From: an uncultured Lachnospiraceae bacterium
Lineage (GTDB): Bacteria > Bacillota > Clostridia > Lachnospirales > Lachnospiraceae
Direction: 5' to 3'
DNA length: 64,000 nt
Assembly: GCA_910577165.1 (NCBI GenBank)
Contig: CAJTLX010000012.1
Coordinates: forward strand, 1-64,000
Position numbers and translations under genes: made by a program. The first letter of the stretch is position 1. Each line of letters starts with the position of its first letter. This document shows, one piece after another, positions 16,806 through 25,495 of this stretch. Under the pieces are notes generated by a model that was given only the letters and a program-made list of their open reading frames with translations, did no database searches and was not told the origin of the DNA.

Positions 16806-17438
16806 ATGAGAATATTGGCGATTGCGGACGAGGAGTCAAAAGCATTGTGGGATTATTTTGATAAGAGTATGCTTGAGGGGATTGATCTGATTATTTCCTG
16901 TGGCGACTTAGATCCCCGTTACCTTTCTTTTCTGGTAACTTTTTATTCGGGTCCGGTTCTGTATGTTCATGGAAACCATGACGGCAAGTACGATCAAATT
17001 CCGCCGGAGGGCTGTACCTGCATTGAGGATAAGATTTTTGTTTACAAGGGTGTTCGGATCTTAGGACTTGGCGGTTCCATGCGCTACAAGCCGGGTCCGC
17101 ATCAGTATACGGAAAATGAAATGAAGCAGCGGGTAAATCGACTTTGGTTTAAGCTGTTTAAAAAGCGCGGCTTTGATATTTTGGTGACGCACGCGCCCGC
17201 ATATCAGTTAAATGACGGGCGCGATCTGCCGCACCAGGGATTTAAAATATTTCGGACGCTGATGGAAAAATACCGCCCTAAATTTTTTCTGCACGGACAT
17301 GTGCATTTATCCTACGGCAGGGACTATAAACGCTATGACCGGTACGAGGATACGCATATTATCAATGCGTATGAACGCTGTGTGTTTGATTTTGAGGATG
17401 ATGAGCCACAGGAGCATTTGATTGTGCATGGAAAATGA
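16806..17438 (+). CDS. calcineurin-like metallophosphoesterase
   Basis: The protein has the metallophosphoesterase motifs in order: an N-terminal Asp in ILAIADEES (the usual DxH is altered here, with Glu after the Asp), SCGDLD, VHGNHDG, VTHAP and LHGHVH. At 210 aa it is a single catalytic domain. It begins 4 bases after the stop of the ParB-Bmp fusion gene, so the two are co-transcribed and probably act together. A bidirectional terminator follows. It could hydrolyse a phosphodiester or phosphomonoester; the substrate is unknown. Confidence 0.8.
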   Translation: MRILAIADEESKALWDYFDKSMLEGIDLIISCGDLDPRYLSFLVTFYSGPVLYVHGNHDGKYDQIPPEGCTCIEDKIFVYKGVRILGLGGSMRYKPGPHQYTENEMKQRVNRLWFKLFKKRGFDILVTHAPAYQLNDGRDLPHQGFKIFRTLMEKYRPKFFLHGHVHLSYGRDYKRYDRYEDTHIINAYERCVFDFEDDEPQEHLIVHGK

Positions 17439-17453
17439 TAGTGATATTGAATC

Positions 17454-17484
17454 AACAGACGGAGTTACTGCTCCGCCTGTTTTC
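17454..17484. terminator. bidirectional terminator between convergent genes
   Basis: Stem of 11 bp with one mismatch (AACAGACGGAG with CTCCGCCTGTT), a 6-base loop and a following T-run. It overlaps the stop codon region of the minus-strand membrane protein gene. Confidence 0.65.
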
Positions 17485-18274
17485 TCTTTAACCATGTTTC
17501 GTCATCTTCATATATGACCGCCTGTTCGGGGAAGGCCTTTGCAATTTTTTCTTCGATGCCAAAACTTTCATTGAATGTGTGGTAGAGCAAAAAATTTGCC
17601 GTAAATAAAGCAAACCAGAATCCCGTAAGCGGCAGCAGGATAACAGACCACGGCAAAAACAACACGAGGATGCCCCAGTAGACCACCTGTAAAGTCGCAC
17701 AGCCAAGCGTTTTCCAGAAAAATCGCAGAAGAAAGAGCAGACAGTTTTTTAATGTCTGTTTGCTGCTTTGCTCAAAAAGGACAAGCTGCGGCCAGAAAAG
17801 GGAAAAGAACATGGTAAACATCAGCAAGCTGAAAAGATAGAGTGCCAGCGTGCCAAATCCCGGCGAGGAGGAAGTCTGCCAGAACATCATAAGCATAAAT
17901 AGGTAAAAGCCTAAAAACAGACAAAAGATAATGCCTGGAAGGATGGACTGCCTCCAGTTTTGCTTTAAGGCACGCTTATAATTTTCAAGGCATTTTCCCG
18001 GCGCGTCCCGCAGGCTGCGAAATACTGTGTCATACATACAGGAGAGGGCGGGACCGGCCAACGCGCCGCCAAGGATACAGGCGGGCAGTAAGAGAAGCGT
18101 ACTTGAAGACAGGATGGCAAAAAGCACCCCGATAAAAAACGGCAGAAAGCCGATAAATGTAAGCAAATTGATGAAAAGAAATCTCTTTATATCCCGGTCA
18201 AGTAATTCTGTGTAGCGCGCCAAGCCCACTAAGCGTTTTCCGTCGCCATGTTTTAAGTAATTTACCCCAAGCAT
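17465..18274 (-). CDS. YesL/DUF624-like integral membrane protein
   Basis: 269 residues with about five or six hydrophobic segments (for example FLFINLLTFIGFLPFFIGVL, then ILPGIIFCLFLGFYLFMLMM) and a conserved-looking AGPALSCMYDTVFRSLRD turn. That pattern is typical of the YesL family found beside Firmicute sugar-uptake genes. AAGGAGGG precedes the ATG. It is downstream of and probably co-transcribed with the LacI regulator at 18857-19879, so it probably belongs to the fructan locus. Molecular function is not known. Confidence 0.65.
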   Translation of the reverse strand: MLGVNYLKHGDGKRLVGLARYTELLDRDIKRFLFINLLTFIGFLPFFIGVLFAILSSSTLLLLPACILGGALAGPALSCMYDTVFRSLRDAPGKCLENYKRALKQNWRQSILPGIIFCLFLGFYLFMLMMFWQTSSSPGFGTLALYLFSLLMFTMFFSLFWPQLVLFEQSSKQTLKNCLLFLLRFFWKTLGCATLQVVYWGILVLFLPWSVILLPLTGFWFALFTANFLLYHTFNESFGIEEKIAKAFPEQAVIYEDDETWLKRKQAEQ

Positions 18275-18287
18275 CTTTTTTCCCTCC

Positions 18288-18866
18288 TTAATTAGTAATA
18301 TGTGTGCAGGCTCCTAAAAACTCATCCATTGTTGTTACTGGGTCGCTGGTAAAAGTTTCGCGGCAGGTTAATTCAATACAGACTGCGCTGTTCTCTAGGA
18401 CTCCAAAGATGGAAACCCCATTTGAGTACAGGCTTTCCGGCTCGGCAAAGCGATAGATTAACCGGGTGCATTCCTCACCGCAAAACAGGATGGTATCTTC
18501 CTTTATTACCTCGTAATTCGTTCGCCCAGTGTCCAGCCAGGTCTGCATATTTTCTTCTGCTTGATCCACATTTTGGTACTCCCCTAACAAAAAATAGATC
18601 TGTGCATCGTGCAGGCTGATTGTCTTGCCATTAGTATCTTTGCAGTCTTCCTTCTCCCCGATCCCCCAGGCAGCATAGTAGAGTCCATCCTTTGCGAGAG
18701 TATCAATATGATTTAATAGAATTCGGCTCTCATTTGTATTATCCACGGTAAAACTGCTGCCAAGCTTTACCACGGACGGAACACCAACTCGTGAAAATAG
18801 AACAAAAGCACATAAGAGCAGAATAACACAGGATACAATAATAATATGTTTGGATTTTATTGCCAT
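18288..18866 (-). CDS. membrane-anchored extracellular protein of unknown function
   Basis: 192 residues. An N-terminal hydrophobic segment (IIIVSCVILLLCAFVLF) follows a short basic start, with no lipobox and no clear cleavage site, so the remainder is probably anchored outside the cell. The body is mixed alpha/beta with several Cys residues (for example FCGEECTRL and ELTCRETF). I recognise no domain. Its start overlaps the end of the LacI gene by 10 bases and it is followed 13 bases later by the YesL-like gene, making a three-gene minus-strand operon. Confidence 0.55.
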   Translation of the reverse strand: MAIKSKHIIIVSCVILLLCAFVLFSRVGVPSVVKLGSSFTVDNTNESRILLNHIDTLAKDGLYYAAWGIGEKEDCKDTNGKTISLHDAQIYFLLGEYQNVDQAEENMQTWLDTGRTNYEVIKEDTILFCGEECTRLIYRFAEPESLYSNGVSIFGVLENSAVCIELTCRETFTSDPVTTMDEFLGACTHITN

Positions 18867-19879
18867 AACTTATCTCCTTTCTCTTCTATTTCACTTTCCC
18901 TTGTCGTCCCCCCTGCGCCGTAAGTGACAGGAAGACAGATAAGTGGCGGTCTTACCAGCATATTTTCCTGTAAAAGCAGATCGACACACATCCTGGCAAT
19001 TTCCGGTACAGGTTGCACAATAGTGGAACATATGTAATCTTGATTAAAATAGCGGATGCCGTCAAATCCGATGACCTGCACATCCTCCGGCACCCGAAGC
19101 CCAAGGTTTCGCAGCATCTTGATTACAATATAGGCGAGTCCGTCCGTTACACAGAAGATCCCCTCAAACATAAGTTTGCCATCCTGCATATAATCGCTAA
19201 GAAAATTTTCAAATTCCTCATAGGGTTCCCCATCATTTAAAATCTTCATCTTGTAATTTAGCCCACGGGAGAGACAGCCGTTCTCAAACCCCGCTTTGCG
19301 CTTGTTTGGCTCGTTGTTTAAGGCGGAGCCGGTGCGCAAAAATGCAACTCTTTTGCAGCCGAGATCGGCAAGTTTTTCGGCGGCGAGTTGTCCTCCTGCA
19401 AAATTGTCGCTTGCCACACAGGGGATTTGTGAACCCATGGAGCGGTCAATCGCGACAAAGGGAGTGTTTTCCTCCACAATTAAATTTGGGTTGTAGGTCA
19501 GTCCAATAATTCCATCCACTTTGTTTTGCTGTGCCATTTTCACATACTCCTGTTCCTGACCTAAATCGAAATCCGTACAGCATAAAAGCATCCGGTATTT
19601 TCTCTTTAAAAGTGCCAGATTAATATGGTAGGCAAGGGAGGCAAAGAAGGGTTCCTGCGTGTTGGGGATCAAAAGTGCCACGGTGTAAGTTTTATTGGCT
19701 TTTAACCCCTGAGCATAACTGTTGATCTGATAATTCAGTTTTTTAATTGCCTCCTCGACACGGATGCGATAGGCTTCTCCGACGGGAAGACCATTCACCA
19801 CCTTTGAAACCGTTCCAAGTGCAACGCCCGCCTCGCGCGCAACATCCTTCATGGTCGGTGCAGAATTCTCTTTTTTCAT
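18857..19879 (-). CDS. LacI-family transcriptional regulator
   Basis: 340 residues. The N-terminal helix-turn-helix is textbook LacI: TMKDVAREAGVALGTVSKVVNG, followed by the hinge region EAIKKLNYQINSYAQGLK. The effector domain starts TYTVALLIPNTQEPFFASLA and contains VDGIIGLTYNP, VASDNFAGGQLAAEKL and DVQVIGFDGIRY. It is divergent from the fructan transporter and GH32 genes. A perfect 16-bp palindrome (20111-20126) in the shared control region is a likely operator, so it probably represses both itself and the fructan genes. The inducer is likely a fructose derivative (inference). Confidence 0.9.
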   Translation of the reverse strand: MKKENSAPTMKDVAREAGVALGTVSKVVNGLPVGEAYRIRVEEAIKKLNYQINSYAQGLKANKTYTVALLIPNTQEPFFASLAYHINLALLKRKYRMLLCCTDFDLGQEQEYVKMAQQNKVDGIIGLTYNPNLIVEENTPFVAIDRSMGSQIPCVASDNFAGGQLAAEKLADLGCKRVAFLRTGSALNNEPNKRKAGFENGCLSRGLNYKMKILNDGEPYEEFENFLSDYMQDGKLMFEGIFCVTDGLAYIVIKMLRNLGLRVPEDVQVIGFDGIRYFNQDYICSTIVQPVPEIARMCVDLLLQENMLVRPPLICLPVTYGAGGTTRESEIEEKGDKLWQ

Positions 19880-20063
19880 AGAATGCTCCTTATTTAATCG
19901 GATAATTGTGTGTGGTTTTTACTTATATGAAAAAAGATGAACACAAAATAAATTTCATGAAAAATAAAAACACACACGGGAGATAATCCAAAAATCAGAT
20001 ATTTTTATACTATATCTTATAAAAAAATAGATAAAAAAACCGAATTTTTTCTCCCTGTGTTTT

Positions 20064-20092
20064 ATTATACTCCGTAAATTGGCATTTGTAAA
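20064..20092 (-). promoter_or_regulatory. promoter of the LacI-family regulator gene
   Basis: On the minus strand TTTACA (20087-20092) and TATAAT (20064-20069) are 17 bp apart, about 185 bp before the regulator's start. The operator palindrome at 20111-20126 lies just upstream, in line with autoregulation. Confidence 0.5.
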
Positions 20093-20110
20093 GATGAAAA
20101 TGAAATATTT

Positions 20111-20126
20111 TATGAAACGTTTCATA
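20111..20126. promoter_or_regulatory. LacI-family operator, perfect palindrome
   Basis: TATGAAACGTTTCATA is a perfect 16-bp palindrome with the central CG typical of LacI-family operators. A second, partial copy (AACGTTTCA) lies at about 20258-20266, just after the -10 box of the fructan promoter. This arrangement fits repression of both divergent transcripts. CcpA also binds related cre sites, so catabolite control is an alternative. Confidence 0.6.
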
Positions 20127-20221
20127 TAAAAATTTCTGTATAAAATCAACAAAATAGCCAATTGAATTTTAGCAAAAGCGAATAAAAACATCAAAATATC
20201 CAAGAAATTATAAAAAAACTA

Positions 20222-20249
20222 TTGACTTTGTGAAAAATGTTGATATAAT
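20222..20249 (+). promoter_or_regulatory. promoter of the fructan transporter operon
   Basis: TTGACT (20222-20227) and TATAAT (20244-20249) with a 16-bp spacer. A half-operator AACGTTTCA follows directly. The first gene starts 140 bp downstream, so the leader is long. The rest of the 509-bp intergenic region (19880-20388) is AT-rich and holds the divergent promoter and operator noted separately. Confidence 0.6.
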
Positions 20250-20388
20250 ATAAAATAACGTTTCACCAATGCGATTGAAAATCACATCCAATCGATAAAA
20301 AAGTTTTTGCATTTCCCGGGAAGAGAAGGGGGAGATTGGTTGCCTTGGTGGGAATTGGAATCAAAGAATAAGAGAGGAGAATAGGGAG

Positions 20389-21315
20389 ATGAAGAAGAAC
20401 AAAGTGTCTGCGGCACTTATTCAAAGGAAACTGCTAAGGCAGCGTATCCTTGGCAACTGGCAGCTCTATCTGATGCTCTTGGTTCCGGTTATCCTGACCG
20501 TGATTTATAAGTACATACCAATGTATGGCATACAGATTGCCTTCAGAGATTTTAAGACCGGATCCATGTGGAAAGCAAAATGGGTGGGGTTAAAGTAGTT
20601 TGAACGTTTTTTTACCTCGCCAAATTGCTGGAGAATGATCAAAAACACATTGCTGTTAAATTTCTACGGTCTTTTGTGGAGTTTTCCCATTCCGGTTATC
20701 CTCGCACTGATGATTAACCAGCTTCGCTTTAAGCGATTTAAGCGGGTGACGCAGACTGTACTCTACGCACCACATTTTATTTCCATTATGGTAGTCTGTG
20801 GTATGATTCGTATATTCCTAAGTCCTTCGGGAGGACTTATCAACCTGATTGCAGGGACGCAGATTGACTTTTTAACGGAGGCAAGTGCATTTCGAACCAT
20901 TTTTATCTCCTCCGGTATCTGGCAGGATGCGGGCTGGGGAATCATTGTCTATATGGCAACGCTGTCCAATATCGACACATCCCAGTATGAGGCGGCAAAG
21001 ATTGACGGTGCGTCGATGTTCCAGCGGATCCGCCATATTGATATCCCGGAACTTGTGCCAATCATGGTATTGCAGTTAATTATGTGTGCGGGCGGCATTA
21101 TGAATGTGGGATTTGAGAAAGTGTGGCTCTTGCAGACGGATCTGAACAAGGCGACAAGCGATGTAATCTCCGTGTATGTTTATCAGCAGGGTATTGAGGG
21201 AGCGAAGTACAGTTATTCGACGGCGATCGGACTGTTTAACACCGCCGTGAACCTGCTCTTGCTGATTGTGGTTAACCGGATTGCGAAAAAGCTGTCGGAT
21301 GTCAGCTTTGTATAA
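20389..21315 (+). pseudogene. ABC sugar transporter permease (LplB type) interrupted by an amber stop
   Basis: The gene would encode a permease of about 308 aa of the CUT1 family (N-terminal part with LYLMLLVPVILTVIYKYIPMYGIQIAFRDF; later ALMINQLRFKRFKRVTQT, then YEAAKIDGASMFQRIRHID, the EAA loop that contacts the ATPase). A TAG at 20596-20598, directly after KWVGLK, interrupts it. The reading frame is otherwise uninterrupted: the next codons read F-E-R-F-F and continue in the same frame. A single base change (for example CAG or TAC to TAG) would explain it. A sequencing error is possible, but the adjacent binding-protein gene is also broken. GAGGAG-type ribosome binding site. Confidence 0.8.
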
Positions 21316-21326
21316 GGAGGTGCAGC

Positions 21327-22235
21327 ATGATGGCGAATGTAAAATCCCAAAAGGCAGCGGGGCTTTCCGAGAAGGCGAGCGATATTATTCTGGTGGTGAT
21401 CTGCGCAGTAATTTTATTTATTGTTGCTTACCCACTCTACTATGTGTTGGTGGCTTCCGTCTCTAACCCCTATGATGTGTATGCGGGAAAGACCTTTCTC
21501 TTTCCAAGCCAGTTTACCTTTGAAGGTTACAAGGCGGTTTTCGCGGATGAGGGCATCCTGACCGGCTACTTAAACAGTATTAAATACACCGTGATTGGAA
21601 CAGTATTTTCCGTTGTGATGCTTTACTTAACCGCATATCCGCTAAGCATAAAGGATCTGCCGGGAAGGAAAGCAATCAGTATTTTCTTTATTATAACAAT
21701 GTACTTTGGCGGTGGATTAATTCCAACCTATCTTGTGGTCAAGCAAACTGGATTAACCGGTACAATGTGGTCGCTGTTTTTGCCGGGCGGTGTCGGTGTG
21801 GGCAATATGATTATTTTGAGAAATTTCTTTGAGAACAGTATTCCAAAGGAGATGGTTGAGGCGGCGGAGATTGACGGCGCGTCCAAGTGGAAGACCTTTT
21901 TAAAAGTGATTATTCCGCTGAGCCGTTCCATTATGGCGGTTATGGTCGTATTTTCTATGGTGGCTTACTGGAATGATTGGTTTACCGCAATGATCTATTA
22001 TCCGGGCGATGAGAACGCGCCGTTGCCTTTAGTTCTTCGCGGTATTTTAATTAAGAGCAGCGCGAGTGCGAGCCAGTCCGGAATTATTGATGGCGGATAT
22101 GCAGAGCTTAATAAATTGACGGAGATGATTAAGTTTTCCTCGATTATTGTAGCAGCACTCCCAATGTTAATTGTCTATCCTTTTGTACAAAAATATTTTG
22201 AGAAAGGATTTATGTCGGGGGCAGTTAAGGGCTGA
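21327..22235 (+). CDS. ABC sugar transporter permease (YtcP-like, CUT1 family)
   Basis: 302 residues with six predicted membrane segments (for example IILVVICAVILFIVAYPLYY and MAVMVVFSMVAYWNDW) and the cytosolic EAA loop EMVEAAEIDGASKWKTFLKV. This is the partner of the upstream LplB-type permease; together they form the membrane channel of a CUT1 oligosaccharide importer whose ATPase is usually encoded elsewhere. AGGAGG precedes the ATG with a 6-base gap. It is intact, yet both its partners in the operon are damaged, so the importer is probably non-functional here. Confidence 0.82.
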   Translation: MMANVKSQKAAGLSEKASDIILVVICAVILFIVAYPLYYVLVASVSNPYDVYAGKTFLFPSQFTFEGYKAVFADEGILTGYLNSIKYTVIGTVFSVVMLYLTAYPLSIKDLPGRKAISIFFIITMYFGGGLIPTYLVVKQTGLTGTMWSLFLPGGVGVGNMIILRNFFENSIPKEMVEAAEIDGASKWKTFLKVIIPLSRSIMAVMVVFSMVAYWNDWFTAMIYYPGDENAPLPLVLRGILIKSSASASQSGIIDGGYAELNKLTEMIKFSSIIVAALPMLIVYPFVQKYFEKGFMSGAVKG

Positions 22236-22297
22236 GAGGTAAAAAGGGCATAATTTTTGTCTGTTAGAAGGCAATGGCTAGGAAAGGAGCATGAAAA

Positions 22298-22982
22298 ATG
22301 AAAAAAACAAATTTGTGGAAGAGGTCAATTTCTGGGATTATGGCAGCGGGCATAGTATTTCTTGCCGCCTGTGGCGGGGAAGGTGAAGGGGATGCAGAAA
22401 AGGGAACAGTAAAAACCGACACTTCCCAGACAAAATTTACCGTGATGGGCGGGATGAGCGCGCTTAGCGGCGGGTATGAGGATAATGCCGTTTTAAACCA
22501 AATGCAGGAGAATGCGGGAATCAACATTGAGTGGATTACGATGAGTGATTCCCTTGCGGAGCAGGTAAATATCCGCATTGGAACGGATGATCTTCCGGAT
22601 GCATTTCAGGCAGTTGGATTTAGTAATTATGATTTGTCAAATTATGGAAAAGACGGTACCTTTATTGACCTGACTCCATATTTGACTGAGGAGTATATGC
22701 CGAACCTCGCAAAGATTCTTGAGGAACATCCGGAGATCCGCAGTGCTATTACAATGAATGACGGCGGGATCTACGGGCTTCCGGCGGCGGAGCAGATGGG
22801 AACCGCAGGTATTGGGGCGGATAAGGACTACAGTATTTATTCCGTTCCGCAGTTTTCCATGATCAATAAGGCATGGCTAGATGATCTGGGGCTTTCTGTG
22901 CCGACAACACTCGATGAGCTGCACACGGTATTTAAAGGTTTATCAGGATGCCTACAATCGCTATGCCGAGGCGAGAAAATAA
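22298..22982 (+). pseudogene. lipoprotein sugar-binding protein of the fructan transporter, internally deleted
   Basis: The start is a normal lipoprotein signal (GIVFLAACGG) followed by about 190 residues of an LplA/CUT1-type binding protein (FTVMGGMSAL; INIEWITMSD; DDLPDAFQ; DGGIYGLPAAE). These proteins normally have about 500-550 residues. After ELHTVFK near 22936 the frame changes: in the +1 frame, GTT at 22938 begins VYQDAYNRYAEARK and ends at TAA 22980-22982, which is a typical C-terminus of this family. So roughly 300 codons are missing and the two ends are joined out of frame. The shortened frame would run on to 23011, overlapping the next gene. Confidence 0.82.
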
Positions 22983-23003
22983 TTTTTAGAAGGAGATTTT
23001 GTT

Positions 23004-24494
23004 GTGATTAGTCAGGTTTTGCGCGATGCCAGGAAATATGAGGAGACAGCACAAAAGGCAATAACTAGGGAGATGCGTCCGGGGTTTCACCTCTCTCCCC
23101 GCGTTGGCTGGATGAATGATCCGAACGGATTTTCATTCTACAATGGGAAGTATCATTTATTTTATCAGTACAATCCATATAGTTCTCACTGGGACACCAT
23201 GCACTGGGGACACGCGGTAAGTTCTGATCTTTTACACTGGGAGTATCTTCCGGCGGCACTCGCGCCGGATACTGCCTGTGACCGGGATGGCTGCTTTTCC
23301 GGGAGTGCGATAACTTTGCCGGATGGCAGACAGATGTTAATTTACACCGGTGTGGAGAAAATAAATCTTTCGGATGGAAGTGATTGTGTGCTGCAAAGGC
23401 AGTGTCTTGCCGTGGGGGACGGCGTGGACTACGAAAAATATGGGGAGAACCCCGTATTAGATGAGAGCAGTCTGCCGCAGGGCAGCAGCAAATACGATTT
23501 TCGCGACCCGAAGATTTTTGCCCGCGCGGATGGTTCCTACGGCTGTGTAGTGGGAAACTGCGATGGGGACAGGGATGGAAGAGTACTTCTCTTTGGCAGT
23601 CCGGATGGATTTTCGTGGGAATTTGAGCGGATTCTTGCGGAGAACAAGAAAAGATTTGGAAAAATGTGGGAATGCCCGGATTTCTTTGAATTGAACGGTA
23701 AGCAGGTGGTGATCGTCAGCCCACAGGAAATGCTTCCGCAGGGCTTTGAGTACCACAATGGAAATGGCACGCTCTGTTTAATTGGACATGATGATGGCGG
23801 CAAATTTGTGGAGGAGCATAATCAGTCGGTGGACTATGGAATTGATTTTTACGCGCCGCAGACAGTACTTGCACCGGATGGCAGAAGAATTATGATCGGA
23901 TGGATGCAAAACTGGGATACCTGTCCGGCAAACGCGCCAAATCAGCCATGGTTTGGACAGATGAGTCTGCCGCGTGAACTTTCGATTAAGGATGGACGAT
24001 TGCATCAGCAGCCCGTGCGGGAGATAGAATCACTAAGGAAAAATGAAGTTCGCTATGAAAATATTAAATTTACGGATGTGATAAAGCTTGACGGGATAGA
24101 GGGAAGAAAGGTAGATCTGGAGATTTTGCTGCGCCCTGGAGATATGGAAAATATCTACCATAAATTTGCCGTACGCTTTGCGCAGAATGATAAATTTCAA
24201 ACTTCGGTTAGTTTCAGACCTCACGAAAGAGTAGTAAAAATTGACCGAAAATTTTCTGGATCGCGCAGAGTGGTGATTCATCAGCGTCGCAGCCTTGTGC
24301 GCACGGAGGGTGGAGTATTAAAACTTCGGATTATTCTCGATCTGTTCAGCGCGGAGATTTTTGTCAATGATGGGGAGCATGTGCTTACCGCGACCATGTA
24401 CACCGAGCGGGCGGCGGACGAAATTTCTTTCTTTGCGGATGGAGCGGTTACAATGGATGTGGTGAAATATGATCTTGTGGCGGAGGAAAAATAA
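23004..24494 (+). CDS. GH32 beta-fructosidase / sucrose-6-phosphate hydrolase type, cytosolic
   Basis: 496 residues, no signal peptide. All three GH32 catalytic motifs are intact: WMNDPNG with nucleophile Asp39, FRDPKIF, and the acid/base Glu in WECPDFF. It would hydrolyse terminal beta-fructosyl bonds in sucrose or short fructo-oligosaccharides. Start is a GTG at 23004 with AGGAGA 8 bases upstream. It is followed directly by a fructokinase (ATG immediately after its stop), so released fructose is phosphorylated. Upstream the operon's binding protein is truncated and its frame overlaps this start by a few bases. Confidence 0.9.
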   Translation: MISQVLRDARKYEETAQKAITREMRPGFHLSPRVGWMNDPNGFSFYNGKYHLFYQYNPYSSHWDTMHWGHAVSSDLLHWEYLPAALAPDTACDRDGCFSGSAITLPDGRQMLIYTGVEKINLSDGSDCVLQRQCLAVGDGVDYEKYGENPVLDESSLPQGSSKYDFRDPKIFARADGSYGCVVGNCDGDRDGRVLLFGSPDGFSWEFERILAENKKRFGKMWECPDFFELNGKQVVIVSPQEMLPQGFEYHNGNGTLCLIGHDDGGKFVEEHNQSVDYGIDFYAPQTVLAPDGRRIMIGWMQNWDTCPANAPNQPWFGQMSLPRELSIKDGRLHQQPVREIESLRKNEVRYENIKFTDVIKLDGIEGRKVDLEILLRPGDMENIYHKFAVRFAQNDKFQTSVSFRPHERVVKIDRKFSGSRRVVIHQRRSLVRTEGGVLKLRIILDLFSAEIFVNDGEHVLTATMYTERAADEISFFADGAVTMDVVKYDLVAEEK

Positions 24495-25469
24495 ATGGAA
24501 CAAGTGGATGTAACCGCACTCGGTGAACTGTTAATTGATTTTACAGAGCATGGCGCAAGCGCGCAGGGCAATCCTCTGTACGAGGCCAACCCCGGCGGCG
24601 CGCCCTGCAATGTGCTTGCCATACTTGCAAAGCTTGGGTGCCGCACTGCATTTATCGGTAAAGTCGGGAGGGATTTTTTCGGTGAACAGTTAAAAGAAGC
24701 GGTTAGAGAAGTTGGAATTCAAACAGATTTTCTCTATATGGATGAGAGAGTACATACAACACTTGCGATGGTACATACCTTTGCGGATGGAGACAGGGAT
24801 TTTTCCTTTTACCGCAATCCCGGTGCGGATATGATGTTGACCAGGGAGGAAGTGCCGGAGGAAAGACTAAAAAATACTAGAATTTTCCATTTTGGGACAC
24901 TTTCGATGACCCACGAGGGAGTGCGCAGCGCGACAAAGGCGGCAGTTGAAGTGGTAAAAGCAGCGGGGGCAGTGATCTCCTTTGATCCGAATCTTCGCCC
25001 CCCGCTCTGGGAATCCCTTGATATCGCGAGAGAACAGGTACTTTACGGGCTTTCGCAGTGCGATATCTTGAAAATTTCGGACAATGAAATACAGTGGCTG
25101 ACCGGGGAGGAGGATTTTACCAAGGGGGTGGACTGGATTCTTAGCCGCTATTCCATTCCGCTTATTTTAGTATCGATGGGAAAGGCAGGAAGCCGTGCCT
25201 ACTACAGAGGGAAAATGGTGGAGGCCGCACCGTTTCTTAGGGATGATACCATTGAAACCACCGGGGCGGGGGATACGTTCTGCGGCTGCGTGCTGTACTA
25301 TATTTTAAAACACGGGCTTTTGGGACTTTCCGATGAAAATTTGTTGGAGATGTTGACCTTTGCAAACAGTGCCGCATCGCTAGTCACAACCAAAAAAGGC
25401 GCGCTGAAAGTAATGCCGTCGAGGGAGGAGATCGAGGCGGAAATAAAGAAAGATAAGGAAAAATGTTGA
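24495..25469 (+). CDS. scrK: fructokinase (PfkB family)
   Basis: The 324-aa protein has the PfkB ribokinase-family patterns: N-terminal VTALGELLIDFTEHG, the glycine-rich NPGGAPCNVLAILAKLG, ISFDPNLRPPLW, and the C-terminal ATP and catalytic motif ETTGAGDTFCGCVL in which the Asp is the general base. Its start directly abuts the GH32 stop codon, showing translational coupling. Fructokinase is the natural partner for cytosolic beta-fructosidases. The symbol reflects context; substrate (fructose) is inferred. Confidence 0.85.
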   Translation: MEQVDVTALGELLIDFTEHGASAQGNPLYEANPGGAPCNVLAILAKLGCRTAFIGKVGRDFFGEQLKEAVREVGIQTDFLYMDERVHTTLAMVHTFADGDRDFSFYRNPGADMMLTREEVPEERLKNTRIFHFGTLSMTHEGVRSATKAAVEVVKAAGAVISFDPNLRPPLWESLDIAREQVLYGLSQCDILKISDNEIQWLTGEEDFTKGVDWILSRYSIPLILVSMGKAGSRAYYRGKMVEAAPFLRDDTIETTGAGDTFCGCVLYYILKHGLLGLSDENLLEMLTFANSAASLVTTKKGALKVMPSREEIEAEIKKDKEKC

Positions 25470-25495
25470 CGCACCAAAGACGGGAAAAGGAGGGG

